DNA of 22,361 nt, taken from the NCBI RefSeq assembly GCF_003482105.1, contig NZ_QULM01000007.1:1-22361 (forward strand), read 5' to 3'. Position 1 is the first letter of the stretch. Each line of letters begins with the position of its first letter. A program made the position numbers and the translations under genes. This DNA comes from Coprococcus sp. OM04-5BH (lineage in GTDB: Bacteria; Bacillota; Clostridia; Lachnospirales; Lachnospiraceae). The notes under the pieces were generated by a model. The model saw only the letters and a program-made list of their open reading frames with translations. It did not search any database and was not told the origin of the DNA. Below are positions 1 through 9,157 of the stretch, piece after piece.

Positions 1-1392
1 AGTTGTCTGTTGCTGTTGTAGTACCATCAGCTACTCTGTCACTTTCATTATAATTTCCTACTTCATCTGACTTGTATATACCAAGCTTCGCACCTGAAAC
101 CCTACTGTTATCTGTAAGATTCCTCTTGTCTATGGTTATATCCTTGTAGTCAAACTCATCCCTAACAACTGTGTTATATATATATACATGTGCTCCTGTT
201 GCGTCTGTTCCTTCATTTGCTCCTGTGGTATATCCAATCCTTACAGTTGTAACAGTATCGCTTACCTTATAACCGGCAGGAGCACTGTACTCCTTAACAT
301 AATATGTCTTACCATAAACAAGATCATTAAATCTTGCTACTCCATCTTCACCAAGGGCACCTGTTTTTACTTCTGCAACTACATTTGTAAGATCCTGATC
401 CTCATATAGCCTGAATATTGCTCCATTAAGAACAAAGCCCATCATATCATACTTTCTTATTATGATAGCACCCTTTTCCTGTGCATTGACCACAGTAAGT
501 TCATCACCATTTACTGTTACAGCCCTGGCAAGAGTCTTGTCTGCTATTGTATCAGTATGTCCATATGAAGCATATACTTCATCAAACCGTTTTTCATATA
601 CTGTAGTATTATCAGGCACTCTGTATCCAGGCAATGCTGCTGTCTCTACAATGGTAACGGTATCACTGTCATTGTACAGCTTATTTCCTGCAGCATTACT
701 TACAGGTATGTTATAGAAGTATACATATCCGCCAGTCTCTGAGGCTGCTGTAGCGACCTCAGCACCTGCTATTGTAAGCTTAAAGGTTGCTCCCAAAAGA
801 GCATTTCCTAAATTATCAGTTTTCTTAAACTTAAGGCTTATATACTCAATAGGATATACAGTTGCTGTATCCTCAACCGAGATCTGCACCTCTGTCTTGC
901 TGTTTATAACAACCTCTTTATATTCAGTGTTAAGATCATATCCGGTAGGTGCTGACTCTTCCTTCACATAGTATGTTCCATATGGAAGATCTGTAAATCT
1001 TGCAACACCATTTACTGTTGACGCTTTTACTGCCGTTCCGTTTACTGTATACGGAGCGTAAGAATCGCCATTCTTAACGTAAAGACCGAATACTGCTGTA
1101 CCGGCTGTGATAACTGCCTGTGAATCTGCATCCTTCTTGGTAACCTCAATGCTTCCAAGAGAAATATCATCGTAAAGTACAAGTCCTGTATTGCCTGCTA
1201 CTGCCTCAGCATTCTTCTTTCCCTCTGCTGTTGTAGTACCGCTTATAATCTCTACCTTACCATCTGTACCTACTCTGAATACTACGTTTGCTGCTGTTTC
1301 ATAGCCATCAGGTGTAGTAACCTCCTTAAGTACATAACACTGGTCAAATACAAGATCTGAGCCACTTCCGGCTACACCTACTTTAAGCTTCC
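1..1392 (-). repeat. Tandem super-repeat copy 2 of the adhesin (four SpaA domains)
   Basis: This copy holds, in reading order, SpaA domains beginning near 1160 (SIEVTKKDA), 850 (YISLKFKKTD), 480 (GAIIIRKYD) and 150 (DITIDKRNL, cut by the edge). The same four domain types occur in the same order at 2555-1310. Anchors at 1 and 1393 are 1,392 bases apart, and those at 704 and 2099 are 1,395 apart, so the period is about 464-465 codons with a one-codon indel. The first 59 bases match positions 1393-1451 exactly. More copies may lie outside the window. Confidence 0.88.
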
Positions 1393-4300
1393 AGTTGTCT
1401 GTTGCTGTTGTAGTACCATCAGCTACTCTGTCACTTTCATTATAATTTCCTGCTTCATCTGACTTGTATATAGCAAGTCCCGCACCGGCTACTCTGCTGT
1501 CATCTGTCAGATTTCTCTTGTCTATGGTTATGTCCTTGTTATCAAACTTATCTGTAACATTTACTGTGTAAGTGTATACCCAGTTTCCATCTGCACCTGT
1601 GCCGTCCACATAACCGGTAGTAGTTCCTACAGTTATCTTTCTGACAGTGCTGTCAACCTTGTATCCTGCCGGAGCACTTTCCTCCTTGAGATAATAAGTC
1701 TTTCCATAAGTAAGTCCTGTAAATCTCGCAATTCCTGCTTCTCCAAGCCTACCTGTCGTTGCAACAGCAACCTCGTGGATAAGATCTGCATCGCTGTAGA
1801 GTCTGAATACCGCTCCGTCAAGAACAGCTCCCTTCTCATCCTTCTTGCTTACTACGATCTCACCCTGCATAAGAACATTCTCAACACTAAGAGCATTGCC
1901 ACCGACAATAAGCTCAGCCGCTTCTGTCTTATCAGCTACTACGCCTTCATGATGGCTGTAATCCCTGTACAGATCTGCAAATGTTTCCTTGTACACATCC
2001 ACCTCATCAGGAAGCTTATATCCTTCCGGTGCTGATGTCTCGGTTATCTTCACTTCATCTGTATCATTGTAAAGCTTATTCATATATTCATCTGTAACAG
2101 GTATGTTATAGAAGTATACATATCCGTCAGCCTCTGAAGCGGCTGTAGCAATCTCCGTTCCCGCTATTGTAAGCTTAAACTCTGCTCCCTTAAGAGCATT
2201 TCCTGCCTGATCTGTCTTCTTAAACTTGAAGCTTACATATCTGATAGGATATACCGTTGCTGTATCCTCAACCGAGATCTGCACTGCTGTCTCACTGTTT
2301 ATTACAACCTCTGTATATTCAGTATTAAGATCATATCCGGCAGGAGCAAGCTCTTCCTTCACATAGTATGTTCCGTATGGAATGTCTGTGAAGCTTGCAA
2401 CACCATCTACTGTTGAAGCTGTAACCGCTGTTCCGTTTACTGTATATGGAATATATACATCGCCACTCTTAGTATAAAGACCAAATACTGCTGTGCCATC
2501 TGTAATCACATTACCTGTGGTTGCGTCCTTCTTGGTTACCTGTAATGCACCCTTGTCAGGCTCTGTGTACGTAACTGTATTGGTGAACTTGACACTTCCC
2601 AGAGCAACTGATCCGGTTGTGGTAACCGCATAGTCGGCAACCGCGCTCTCCTCTACTGTATATACATAGAGGTTTCCATCATCATCATACTTTGGAAGCT
2701 CTGTGAATGATCCTGCCCATCCGTTAGCTGCATTAAGCTCCAGTGTCTTATATACAACTCCGTTCTGCTTAAGAACAATGTCAACGCTGTCAGGTCTGAG
2801 ACCATACTTATCGTCATCATCATTCCATGCTTTTGATACAGCGATCTCACCTGCTACCGGCTTCTTTGTATTTGTAATTGTCACTGTACCGCTTACAACA
2901 CCTACATCAGTACTGTAGCTTGTTGTGTAATTGCTGTCATTGAATCCTGTCTCTCTTATGAAGTAATAAAGCTTATTACCCGATCCATCTACAGACTCAA
3001 GATTTTCAAATGTATATGTCCAGTTATTATCAGCAGATAATGTGGCTGTTCCAACCTTATTGGCTTCTGTTACGTCATATCTGTCTGCATTAACGGACTT
3101 GTAGATATCTACTGTTACTGAAGATACCGGTGGGACTGTGATATTATTTCCTGCAGCATCTTTCCATTCCTTTACTACAGATATCTTTCTATTGGCTATC
3201 TCGTTGTCTACATATATATAGCCTGCGTTGGCATGTACTCTTGTGTACTTAACTCCGTTATCTGTGTATGGTCCTGTAGCATCTGTTACAAATCCAGGCT
3301 TAGGACCCACGTCAGGCTTTGTAGAGTCGGCCTCATATATAAGCACATATGTGTTCTCAGGGAGCTTATATCCGTCAGGAGCCTTTGTCTCCTTTAATCT
3401 GTAGTAATAATTAAAGTCAAGTCCTGAGATCTTAACAGTACCGTCTTCACCTGTAACAATAGTGCTGGTATCTGCAAGACTTGCCTCTGTCCATGTTCCA
3501 TCTGCTGTATACTTCTCAAGAGCAAATTCCGCACCCTTAAGGAATACCAACCCATCGATACTGTCCTTCTTAACAAGAGTAAGGTTCACCTTGGTAACAC
3601 CAAAACCTGCCGAAGAACCATCATCGCTGATAGAATAATTATCCTTTGTGTTCCATGCATCAGCAGTTGAACCTGCTATGTATGCTGAGTTCTTAACATC
3701 AAATGCTCTTGCTGTCAGCTTATCGAGATTGTAGTTAAGAGTATATGTATATTCGATAAGTAATGGTGTGCTGTCCGGAACAGTAAAGTTCAAGGTAGCC
3801 ATCATTGTAGAATTAGAATCAGTAAATGCTGCACTGTACTTGCTTGGATCAAGTTCCTCTACAACACTTCCGCTCTCATCAAGTACGCTTATCTTAAGTG
3901 AACCCGGTTTAACAGTTATGCTGTCAATAAAGCTCTTGCCATCATTTGCCCTTGAGCTAGTATAATCAAAGGTATCTACTACATTTATTGTTCCTGTACT
4001 TCCAAGGGTTGCACCATCAGGGTTTACTGTAACCTTGTATGAAATCTCATTGTTCTTATCATCGTACTCACCATTTGTGGTTTTACTTATTCTCTGATTC
4101 TCAATATTAACCATTGCTGATGAATCTGATATTATTCCGCTTCCATCCTTTGCAACACAGGTGTTGTCGGCAACAAGAGAACCATTCTGCTCGATCTTTG
4201 TTGTATCATCAAGCTTAAGCCTGTACATAAGTACAACTGAAACATGACTTGTACCGTTGTAGAAATTATAAGCACTCTCAGGTATAGAAGCCGATATAAC

Positions 4301-7237
4301 CCCGTTCAGACAGCCTACTGTCATTCCATAATCAAGAGGGTTCATTCCGTTGAAGGATGTCTGTATAGCTGAACCATATGGTTTGTATATAATACCTACG
4401 CTTACACCATTACTGCTCTTAAAGCCACTCTTTGTGAAGCTTGTATCAAGAATCATCCCCTCCGGTATCTTATCTGTTATATTTATTGTTCCTGATGCTA
4501 CACAGTTAGGATCCACCACTACACGATACTCGAAATAGTTATCCTCACCGCTTTTATAAAGTGTATCATATCTTGTTACCGGATTACCATCCTTGTCAAG
4601 AACATACTTATCTACAATTGAACCAACCTCTGTCTTTGTACTGTCCGCATTGTCCTCCTGGGATATATTTCCACGGGTAAACTTGGCCTTGTTTCTTGCT
4701 GTTGATGTACCTGATTCATCACCAAAATCTGTAGTTGACTCATAGGTGATCTCAAGACCTGTTTCGGGAAGCACTGAATCACTGGTAAATTCAATCCTAT
4801 ATGCTGAGATAACACACTGACCGTAATTTCCTGCCATCTCACTATCAATCTGATCAAGAGTGATCCATCTCCAATCATCGCTTCCGTTCTTGCACAGTCT
4901 CACATATATCTTGTAACCACCTGCATATGAACCCAGTGAAATGTTCCTTGCCTGTTCGGCTGTCATATAATTTATCCTCTTGCCGCTCACATAAAGATCT
5001 GCGTCCGTAAGAGTATCCTCATATATATCCCCTGACTTTATGGTTCCGGATATTACTGTCTTCCATGAGTCAATATATAATCCATCAGAGCCTGTATAAC
5101 CAAGGTTATCCTTGCTTACAAGCTTAGCTGCTATGTCATGGCTGGCACTGGCATCCTGTGTCTTACCACTTTTCTCAATGGTTGCCACATTCTTATATGT
5201 ATCCTTTATGTTCTCCGGAATGTCAGTTGCGGTTCTGTATGTCACAACTATTGTCTGGCCGGGATCGTAAGCCACCCTTGTGCCATCTGCATCAATTATC
5301 ACATAGGACTCGTTTCCGTCACCATCTGTCTCTGTGACAAATGACAATGGTAGCTTAAGACCTGATGCATCAAGAGCAGAATCATTTCTGTCATACTTAA
5401 CTGATACGGTAACACCATCCATCGATTCTGTATTGCCGTTCTTAAAGAGTTCATCAGTAAGCTTGATATCCGCTATCTGTATGCCGTCAGCAGGTGTAAG
5501 TCTTATACTCCACTCAATATATTTCTCTCCGTTTTCAACAACTTCCTGCACATATTTCTTTGAAAATCCAGGGAAAGCTTCAGGACCTGTGTAGTTTGTA
5601 CCCGGATTTGATGAGCTCTCGCTCTTCTCCAGGCCATTCTTTGCCTGGAACTTGTTTCCGTTCTGGAAATATCCCTTTGTATCTCCAGGTATATCAGTCT
5701 CCTCTACATCATAAGTAATGATATAGTATTCGTTGTCTCCAAGAGCAGGCAGCTCACCTGAAAGGACTGTGCTGTTGGCATCTGCATTGTCGCCTGTGCT
5801 TATTGTAAGGCCTGATGAATCCACAACATCCCCGGTATCATTCTTTGTAACCTTAAGACCTGTAATGTTTCTCTTGGCTCCCGGAATACCTGCACCTGTA
5901 AGAACGTCTGAAATCTTCAATGGATTTTCTGTTGCACTGTTCACAGACACTTTTATACTGTATGACCATGTAATCTTATTATTTTCCGGATCCTTAACTA
6001 CAGCAGTGGCACTCTTTTCTACCTTAAGTCCGGAATTATCCTTCTGGGTATACTCCGTACTTCCGTCAGTAGTATCCTCACCTCTTGCCTTGCCACTGTT
6101 TGTGCTGACATTTACTGTGTTCTTATCACTTACATTTACTGTTCCCGTGCCTGCCTCTGACAGATCAAGAGTCACCTTATATGTAACAGTATACTTCTGC
6201 TTCGCTCCGATGGCAGGAAGTGTCGCCTTAAATCCTGTCTCCTTGTTGTCATATGATTTATTTGTGGTCACTACAATGTTTCCGGTATCTACTGAGGAAT
6301 CTGAACATGTAATAGTAATGTCGGAAACTTCTGCATTATATCCGAATCCAAACCTGTCTTCGTATGATATAGCCTGTCCACCTGTACCAAAGTTACTGTC
6401 TATAATCTGTGTATATGTAAATGTAACCTTACCGTTATCATAGTCTATATCCTGTCCTGTTCTCTCCTTGGTTACAGATACATCCGGCTGCGGATCCGGT
6501 GTTATAATGATATCCTTCGTTCCGTTGCTGGTTCCAAGCTTGTTATCAATCTTGCCCTGATCGTCCGTCTTATCAAGGTTCATACGAACAAAGAACTTAA
6601 GATATCCTGTCATGTTCTGCTTGAAATCTCCGGCATCCGAATAATTATACAGAGCGTCTTTATCAAGCTTTATGTATATTCTTCTGTTCTTGATATCTAT
6701 GAAATAATCTCCCACGTCTCCGGCTTCACCGTCTCCGAATACATCTCCGCTCGGCACATCTGAAGTACTTGGAATCTCCATGGTATCAGGGAGATCATAT
6801 ATAAGATAATCTATTTCTCCCTTGAGAGCCCTATCAAGGGTATCCACATCAAGAGAATAAAGGAAATGAAGATACAGATCCTTAGCTACAAGCTTTCCTG
6901 TAGAATCATATTCCGTACCCACTTTATCTGTGGTCTCTCCTGTGGTTTTCTCAAGGTTCACCTCTGTAATGAAATCATCAAGCTTCACCTCCGTACCCTG
7001 ACCAACATCTCCAGGCAGTGAGCTTGCATACAAAGAAACACCCTCCGAACCAAAGTTTGCTTCTTCCTGTTTCTTCTGTTTTTTCTGTTTTGCAACAGCA
7101 TCTCCCGATGTTGCTGCTACAACGTTAGTATAATCCGAATCAGAGAACGCACTCCAGAGGTTACTAGGTGTAACGATCGTCACTAACATTACTGCAGCCA
7201 GAAAAAATGCAATCAGCTTTTTAGTGTTTTTAGGCAT
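1..7237 (-). CDS. Giant secreted Cna-B/SpaA-repeat surface adhesin (3' end outside window)
   Basis: The frame from ATG at 7237 is open without a stop to the window edge (2,412 codons), so the C terminus and any sortase motif are not seen. An AAGGGGAG ribosome site lies 6 bases upstream. Residues 1-31 form a signal peptide (KKLIAFFLAAVMLVTIVTP). Residues ~50-1210 are beta-rich Ig/DUF11-like repeats (blocks starting near 256, 406, 559, 706, 873, 1050). A SpaA-type domain follows at ~1220 (VNLTLVKKD...RLKETKAPDGYKL), then two Cna_B domains at ~1346 (ISVVKEWKD) and ~1455 (IAVSKAWND), then SpaA-type domains near 1563, 1666, 1790, 1898, 2026, 2130, 2253 and 2363. Each of these has the early Lys strand and a late E-x-x-x-P-x-GY motif (for example YYVKEYSAPAGYKV), the residues used for intramolecular isopeptide bonds in the family. 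The likely role is a wall-attached stalk or adhesin; the ligand is unknown. The gene is transcribed from its own promoter downstream of gpsA. Confidence 0.93.
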   Translation of the reverse strand, partial: MPKNTKKLIAFFLAAVMLVTIVTPSNLWSAFSDSDYTNVVAATSGDAVAKQKKQKKQEEANFGSEGVSLYASSLPGDVGQGTEVKLDDFITEVNLEKTTGETTDKVGTEYDSTGKLVAKDLYLHFLYSLDVDTLDRALKGEIDYLIYDLPDTMEIPSTSDVPSGDVFGDGEAGDVGDYFIDIKNRRIYIKLDKDALYNYSDAGDFKQNMTGYLKFFVRMNLDKTDDQGKIDNKLGTSNGTKDIIITPDPQPDVSVTKERTGQDIDYDNGKVTFTYTQIIDSNFGTGGQAISYEDRFGFGYNAEVSDITITCSDSSVDTGNIVVTTNKSYDNKETGFKATLPAIGAKQKYTVTYKVTLDLSEAGTGTVNVSDKNTVNVSTNSGKARGEDTTDGSTEYTQKDNSGLKVEKSATAVVKDPENNKITWSYSIKVSVNSATENPLKISDVLTGAGIPGAKRNITGLKVTKNDTGDVVDSSGLTISTGDNADANSTVLSGELPALGDNEYYIITYDVEETDIPGDTKGYFQNGNKFQAKNGLEKSESSSNPGTNYTGPEAFPGFSKKYVQEVVENGEKYIEWSIRLTPADGIQIADIKLTDELFKNGNTESMDGVTVSVKYDRNDSALDASGLKLPLSFVTETDGDGNESYVIIDADGTRVAYDPGQTIVVTYRTATDIPENIKDTYKNVATIEKSGKTQDASASHDIAAKLVSKDNLGYTGSDGLYIDSWKTVISGTIKSGDIYEDTLTDADLYVSGKRINYMTAEQARNISLGSYAGGYKIYVRLCKNGSDDWRWITLDQIDSEMAGNYGQCVISAYRIEFTSDSVLPETGLEITYESTTDFGDESGTSTARNKAKFTRGNISQEDNADSTKTEVGSIVDKYVLDKDGNPVTRYDTLYKSGEDNYFEYRVVVDPNCVASGTINITDKIPEGMILDTSFTKSGFKSSNGVSVGIIYKPYGSAIQTSFNGMNPLDYGMTVGCLNGVISASIPESAYNFYNGTSHVSVVLMYRLKLDDTTKIEQNGSLVADNTCVAKDGSGIISDSSAMVNIENQRISKTTNGEYDDKNNEISYKVTVNPDGATLGSTGTINVVDTFDYTSSRANDGKSFIDSITVKPGSLKISVLDESGSVVEELDPSKYSAAFTDSNSTMMATLNFTVPDSTPLLIEYTYTLNYNLDKLTARAFDVKNSAYIAGSTADAWNTKDNYSISDDGSSAGFGVTKVNLTLVKKDSIDGLVFLKGAEFALEKYTADGTWTEASLADTSTIVTGEDGTVKISGLDFNYYYRLKETKAPDGYKLPENTYVLIYEADSTKPDVGPKPGFVTDATGPYTDNGVKYTRVHANAGYIYVDNEIANRKISVVKEWKDAAGNNITVPPVSSVTVDIYKSVNADRYDVTEANKVGTATLSADNNWTYTFENLESVDGSGNKLYYFIRETGFNDSNYTTSYSTDVGVVSGTVTITNTKKPVAGEIAVSKAWNDDDDKYGLRPDSVDIVLKQNGVVYKTLELNAANGWAGSFTELPKYDDDGNLYVYTVEESAVADYAVTTTGSVALGSVKFTNTVTYTEPDKGALQVTKKDATTGNVITDGTAVFGLYTKSGDVYIPYTVNGTAVTASTVDGVASFTDIPYGTYYVKEELAPAGYDLNTEYTEVVINSETAVQISVEDTATVYPIRYVSFKFKKTDQAGNALKGAEFKLTIAGTEIATAASEADGYVYFYNIPVTDEYMNKLYNDTDEVKITETSAPEGYKLPDEVDVYKETFADLYRDYSHHEGVVADKTEAAELIVGGNALSVENVLMQGEIVVSKKDEKGAVLDGAVFRLYSDADLIHEVAVATTGRLGEAGIARFTGLTYGKTYYLKEESAPAGYKVDSTVRKITVGTTTGYVDGTGADGNWVYTYTVNVTDKFDNKDITIDKRNLTDDSRVAGAGLAIYKSDEAGNYNESDRVADGTTTATDNWKLKVGVAGSGSDLVFDQCYVLKEVTTPDGYETAANVVFRVGTDGKVEIISGTTTAEGKKNAEAVAGNTGLVLYDDISLGSIEVTKKDADSQAVITAGTAVFGLYVKNGDSYAPYTVNGTAVKASTVNGVARFTDLPYGTYYVKEESAPTGYDLNTEYKEVVINSKTEVQISVEDTATVYPIEYISLKFKKTDNLGNALLGATFKLTIAGAEVATAASETGGYVYFYNIPVSNAAGNKLYNDSDTVTIVETAALPGYRVPDNTTVYEKRFDEVYASYGHTDTIADKTLARAVTVNGDELTVVNAQEKGAIIIRKYDMMGFVLNGAIFRLYEDQDLTNVVAEVKTGALGEDGVARFNDLVYGKTYYVKEYSAPAGYKVSDTVTTVRIGYTTGANEGTDATGAHVYIYNTVVRDEFDYKDITIDKRNLTDNSRVSGAKLGIYKSDEVGNYNESDRVADGTTTATDN
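1393..2560 (-). repeat. Tandem super-repeat copy 1 of the adhesin (four SpaA domains)
   Basis: SpaA domains begin near 2555 (GALQVTKKDA), 2240 (YVSFKFKKTD), 1870 (GEIVVSKKD) and 1545 (DITIDKRNL). The first is followed upstream by a Cna_B domain instead of another SpaA, so the cassette starts here. Nucleotide identity to the other copy is patchy: long identical stretches (28 bases at 2099 versus 704) alternate with diverged parts, as expected for an older duplication with local conversion. The left end continues directly into the other copy. Confidence 0.85.
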
Positions 7238-7282
7238 CTTAAACTCCCCTTTCTATTTTTTCTTAATTTTATAGATCATAAT

Positions 7283-7332
7283 CAAAAAACGGATAACAGT
7301 ATCCGAATTTATATATTCGGACATAGCTATCC
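7283..7332 (-). terminator. Hairpin with T-run: gpsA terminator and possible adhesin leader attenuator
   Basis: On the minus strand an imperfect 18-base-pair stem (outer GGATA...TATCC, inner CCGAAT...ATTCGG, 6-base loop) spans 7332-7291 and is followed by TTTTTT at 7289-7284. This has the form of an intrinsic terminator. It sits 126 to 86 bases after the gpsA stop, so it can end the gpsA operon. It also lies downstream of the adhesin promoter, inside the adhesin leader. A T-run on the plus strand (7334-7339) makes it potentially bidirectional. Confidence 0.75.
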
Positions 7333-7350
7333 CTTTTTTACTTAATCTTC

Positions 7351-7379
7351 ATGATATCATAGTATTTTTAAATTGTAAA
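7351..7379 (-). promoter_or_regulatory. Sigma-A-type promoter of the giant adhesin gene
   Basis: On the minus strand there is a -35 TTTACA (7379-7374), a 17-base spacer and a -10 TATCAT (7356-7351), 5/6 matches to consensus at each box. Transcription would start near 7344, giving a leader of about 107 bases that contains the terminator-like hairpin and ends in the AAGGGGAG ribosome site. The site is read from the sequence only; no start site has been mapped. Confidence 0.65.
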
Positions 7380-7417
7380 CAATTCATTAATAATCGGCAT
7401 ATAATCCGTTAAAATTT

Positions 7418-8407
7418 TTACACTTCAGCTTTCCTGTCCCTGGTTAAGAGCTGGAACATAGCGTCCTTTGCAGATTTTCCGTCAAACAACACTCCGTTTA
7501 CTGCGTCAACGATAGGCATATCCACATTATATTTCTCTGCCAGGATCTTGGCAGCCTTTGCTGAATACACACCCTCAACTATCATCTTAACCTCTTCCAT
7601 AGCCTCCTCATAGGTCTTGCCCTGACCTATAAGATATCCTGCATTACGGTTTCTGCTATGGCGTGAGGTACAGGTCACAATAAGATCTCCCATTCCTGAT
7701 AGACCGGATAAGGTCTCGACCTTTGCACCCATGGCAAGTCCCAATCTCATGATCTCAGCCATTCCTCTGGTCATAAGTGCAGCCTTTGTATTGTCACCGC
7801 ATCCAAGACCGTCAGACATTCCTGCTGCAAGTGCTATTACATTTTTAACTGAACCCCCAAGCTCTATGCCTGTTACATCTGTACTGGTATAAACCCTGAA
7901 CCTTTCATTCATAAATGCATTCTGTATGATCTTAGCTGTCTCTATATTTCTTGCACCTGCAACCACTGTTGTAGGGATAAATCTTCCAACCTCTTCCGCA
8001 TGACTCGGTCCTGAGAGCACCGCCACATTTGCAACAGGGATCTCTTCCTCGATAACCTCTACCAGAGCCTTGAGAGTCGCCTCTTCTATACCTTTACTTA
8101 CATTTACTATAAGCTGGCCTTCCTTTATATAAGGAGCGATCTTTACTGCTGTTCCCCTTACAAACGGAGACGGAACAGCACACACTATCATTTCCTTATC
8201 AGTAACTGATGTCTCAAGATCAGTTGTGTATGCTATGGATGTATTTAATATGACACCCGGAAGCCTGTCCTTCTGTTCATGGAACTCCCTTAACATCTCT
8301 ATTTCCTTCTGATCAATGGACCATATTGTCACTTCATGTCCGTTGTACGCCAGAAGATTTGCAAGGGCTGAGCCCCAGCTTCCGGCACCTAAAATACCTA
8401 TCTTCAT
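7418..8407 (-). CDS. gpsA: Glycerol-3-phosphate dehydrogenase [NAD(P)+] GpsA
   Basis: GpsA reduces dihydroxyacetone phosphate to sn-glycerol-3-phosphate in the cytosol, the backbone for phospholipids. The 329-residue protein opens with the Rossmann motif MKIGILGAGSWGSALA. It carries NVSKGIEE, GPSHAEEV and the block GGSVKNVIALAAGMSDGLG with the catalytic Lys, then GDNTKAALMTRG, all typical of the family, and its length is usual. The start at 8407 was chosen because AAGGAG lies 7 bases before it; an in-frame ATG at 8458 would add 17 residues ahead of the Rossmann strand and has no ribosome site. It is the last gene of the rnhB-to-gpsA cluster, 72 bases after plsY, whose enzyme consumes its product. 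Transcription probably ends at the hairpin at 7332-7283. Confidence 0.97.
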   Translation of the reverse strand: MKIGILGAGSWGSALANLLAYNGHEVTIWSIDQKEIEMLREFHEQKDRLPGVILNTSIAYTTDLETSVTDKEMIVCAVPSPFVRGTAVKIAPYIKEGQLIVNVSKGIEEATLKALVEVIEEEIPVANVAVLSGPSHAEEVGRFIPTTVVAGARNIETAKIIQNAFMNERFRVYTSTDVTGIELGGSVKNVIALAAGMSDGLGCGDNTKAALMTRGMAEIMRLGLAMGAKVETLSGLSGMGDLIVTCTSRHSRNRNAGYLIGQGKTYEEAMEEVKMIVEGVYSAKAAKILAEKYNVDMPIVDAVNGVLFDGKSAKDAMFQLLTRDRKAEV

Positions 8408-8479
8408 TATAAAACTCCTTTTCTGCCATTTACGTAGCAGGTCACTGAAAACTGTCAATCCGTTTTTTTGCTTTTATTT

Positions 8480-9157
8480 TTAAGCTTCCTTTTTATCTGA
8501 GCTAAAAGAAAGCTTGTTCTCTGTACCTGCTATAAGCCTCTTTATGTTGGCTCTATGGCGGAATATTGCAAGTCCTGCTATGACACCTGCCACAACAATA
8601 CTCTCTATAAGCTTCGCTCTGTCAGCAAAATTGTAATCACCCATAATGGCGAATATCGTGTACAGGATAAAGAACCCTGACATTATAAGTATGGAACCAA
8701 CAGATACATACTTTGTAACAGCAACACTTATAATGAATACTGCAAGAAGTATCACTATAAGTCTCCAGTCCCAGAGACCTATTATCATGCCTGATGTGGC
8801 TGCAATTCCCTTGCCGCCCTTGAACTGCATGTAGAATGGGAAGTTGTGTCCGAGAACCACTCCGAAGCCAATGTACAGTACAAAGAGATATTTGTTGTCT
8901 GACACTCCCGGAAGGTTGACCATATCAAGTATTATATGTGTAAGAGAACATGCCACAACGCCTTTTAACAGATCTCCCAGGAATACTATAAGTCCTGCTT
9001 TCTTTCCAAGAACTCTCAGTGCATTGGTGGTTCCTGAATTTCCACTTCCGTGCTGTCTTATATCTATTCCATGAAGTCTTCCATATATATATGCTGTCTG
9101 TATGATACCAAAGAGATATCCGCATACAAGGCAGACAAATCTTGCTAAAATAATCAT
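8480..9157 (-). CDS. plsY: Glycerol-3-phosphate acyltransferase PlsY
   Basis: PlsY is an integral membrane enzyme that moves an acyl group from acyl-phosphate to glycerol-3-phosphate, giving lysophosphatidate. The 225-residue sequence starts with a hydrophobic helix and has the three cytosolic motifs of the family: GSGNSGTTNALRVLG (residues ~37-51), GHNFPFYMQFKGGKGIA (~103-119) and RHRANIKRLIAGTENK near the C terminus, between about five to seven membrane segments. Its ATG overlaps the der stop by one base (TAATG), with GGGAGAGGAAAG upstream, so translation is probably coupled to der. A charged C-terminal tail (LSFSSDKKEA) follows the last motif. Its placement before gpsA puts the maker and user of glycerol-3-phosphate in one transcript. 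Confidence 0.97.
   Translation of the reverse strand: MIILARFVCLVCGYLFGIIQTAYIYGRLHGIDIRQHGSGNSGTTNALRVLGKKAGLIVFLGDLLKGVVACSLTHIILDMVNLPGVSDNKYLFVLYIGFGVVLGHNFPFYMQFKGGKGIAATSGMIIGLWDWRLIVILLAVFIISVAVTKYVSVGSILIMSGFFILYTIFAIMGDYNFADRAKLIESIVVAGVIAGLAIFRHRANIKRLIAGTENKLSFSSDKKEA

Noticed and set aside
5733..6443. 236-codon open frame on the plus strand, with other plus-strand frames across 188-5594
   Set aside because: They lie opposite the giant adhesin gene, lack ribosome sites, and have compositions (Ser/Leu/Val/Pro-rich) expected from reading the complement of a Thr/Asp/Gly-rich gene.
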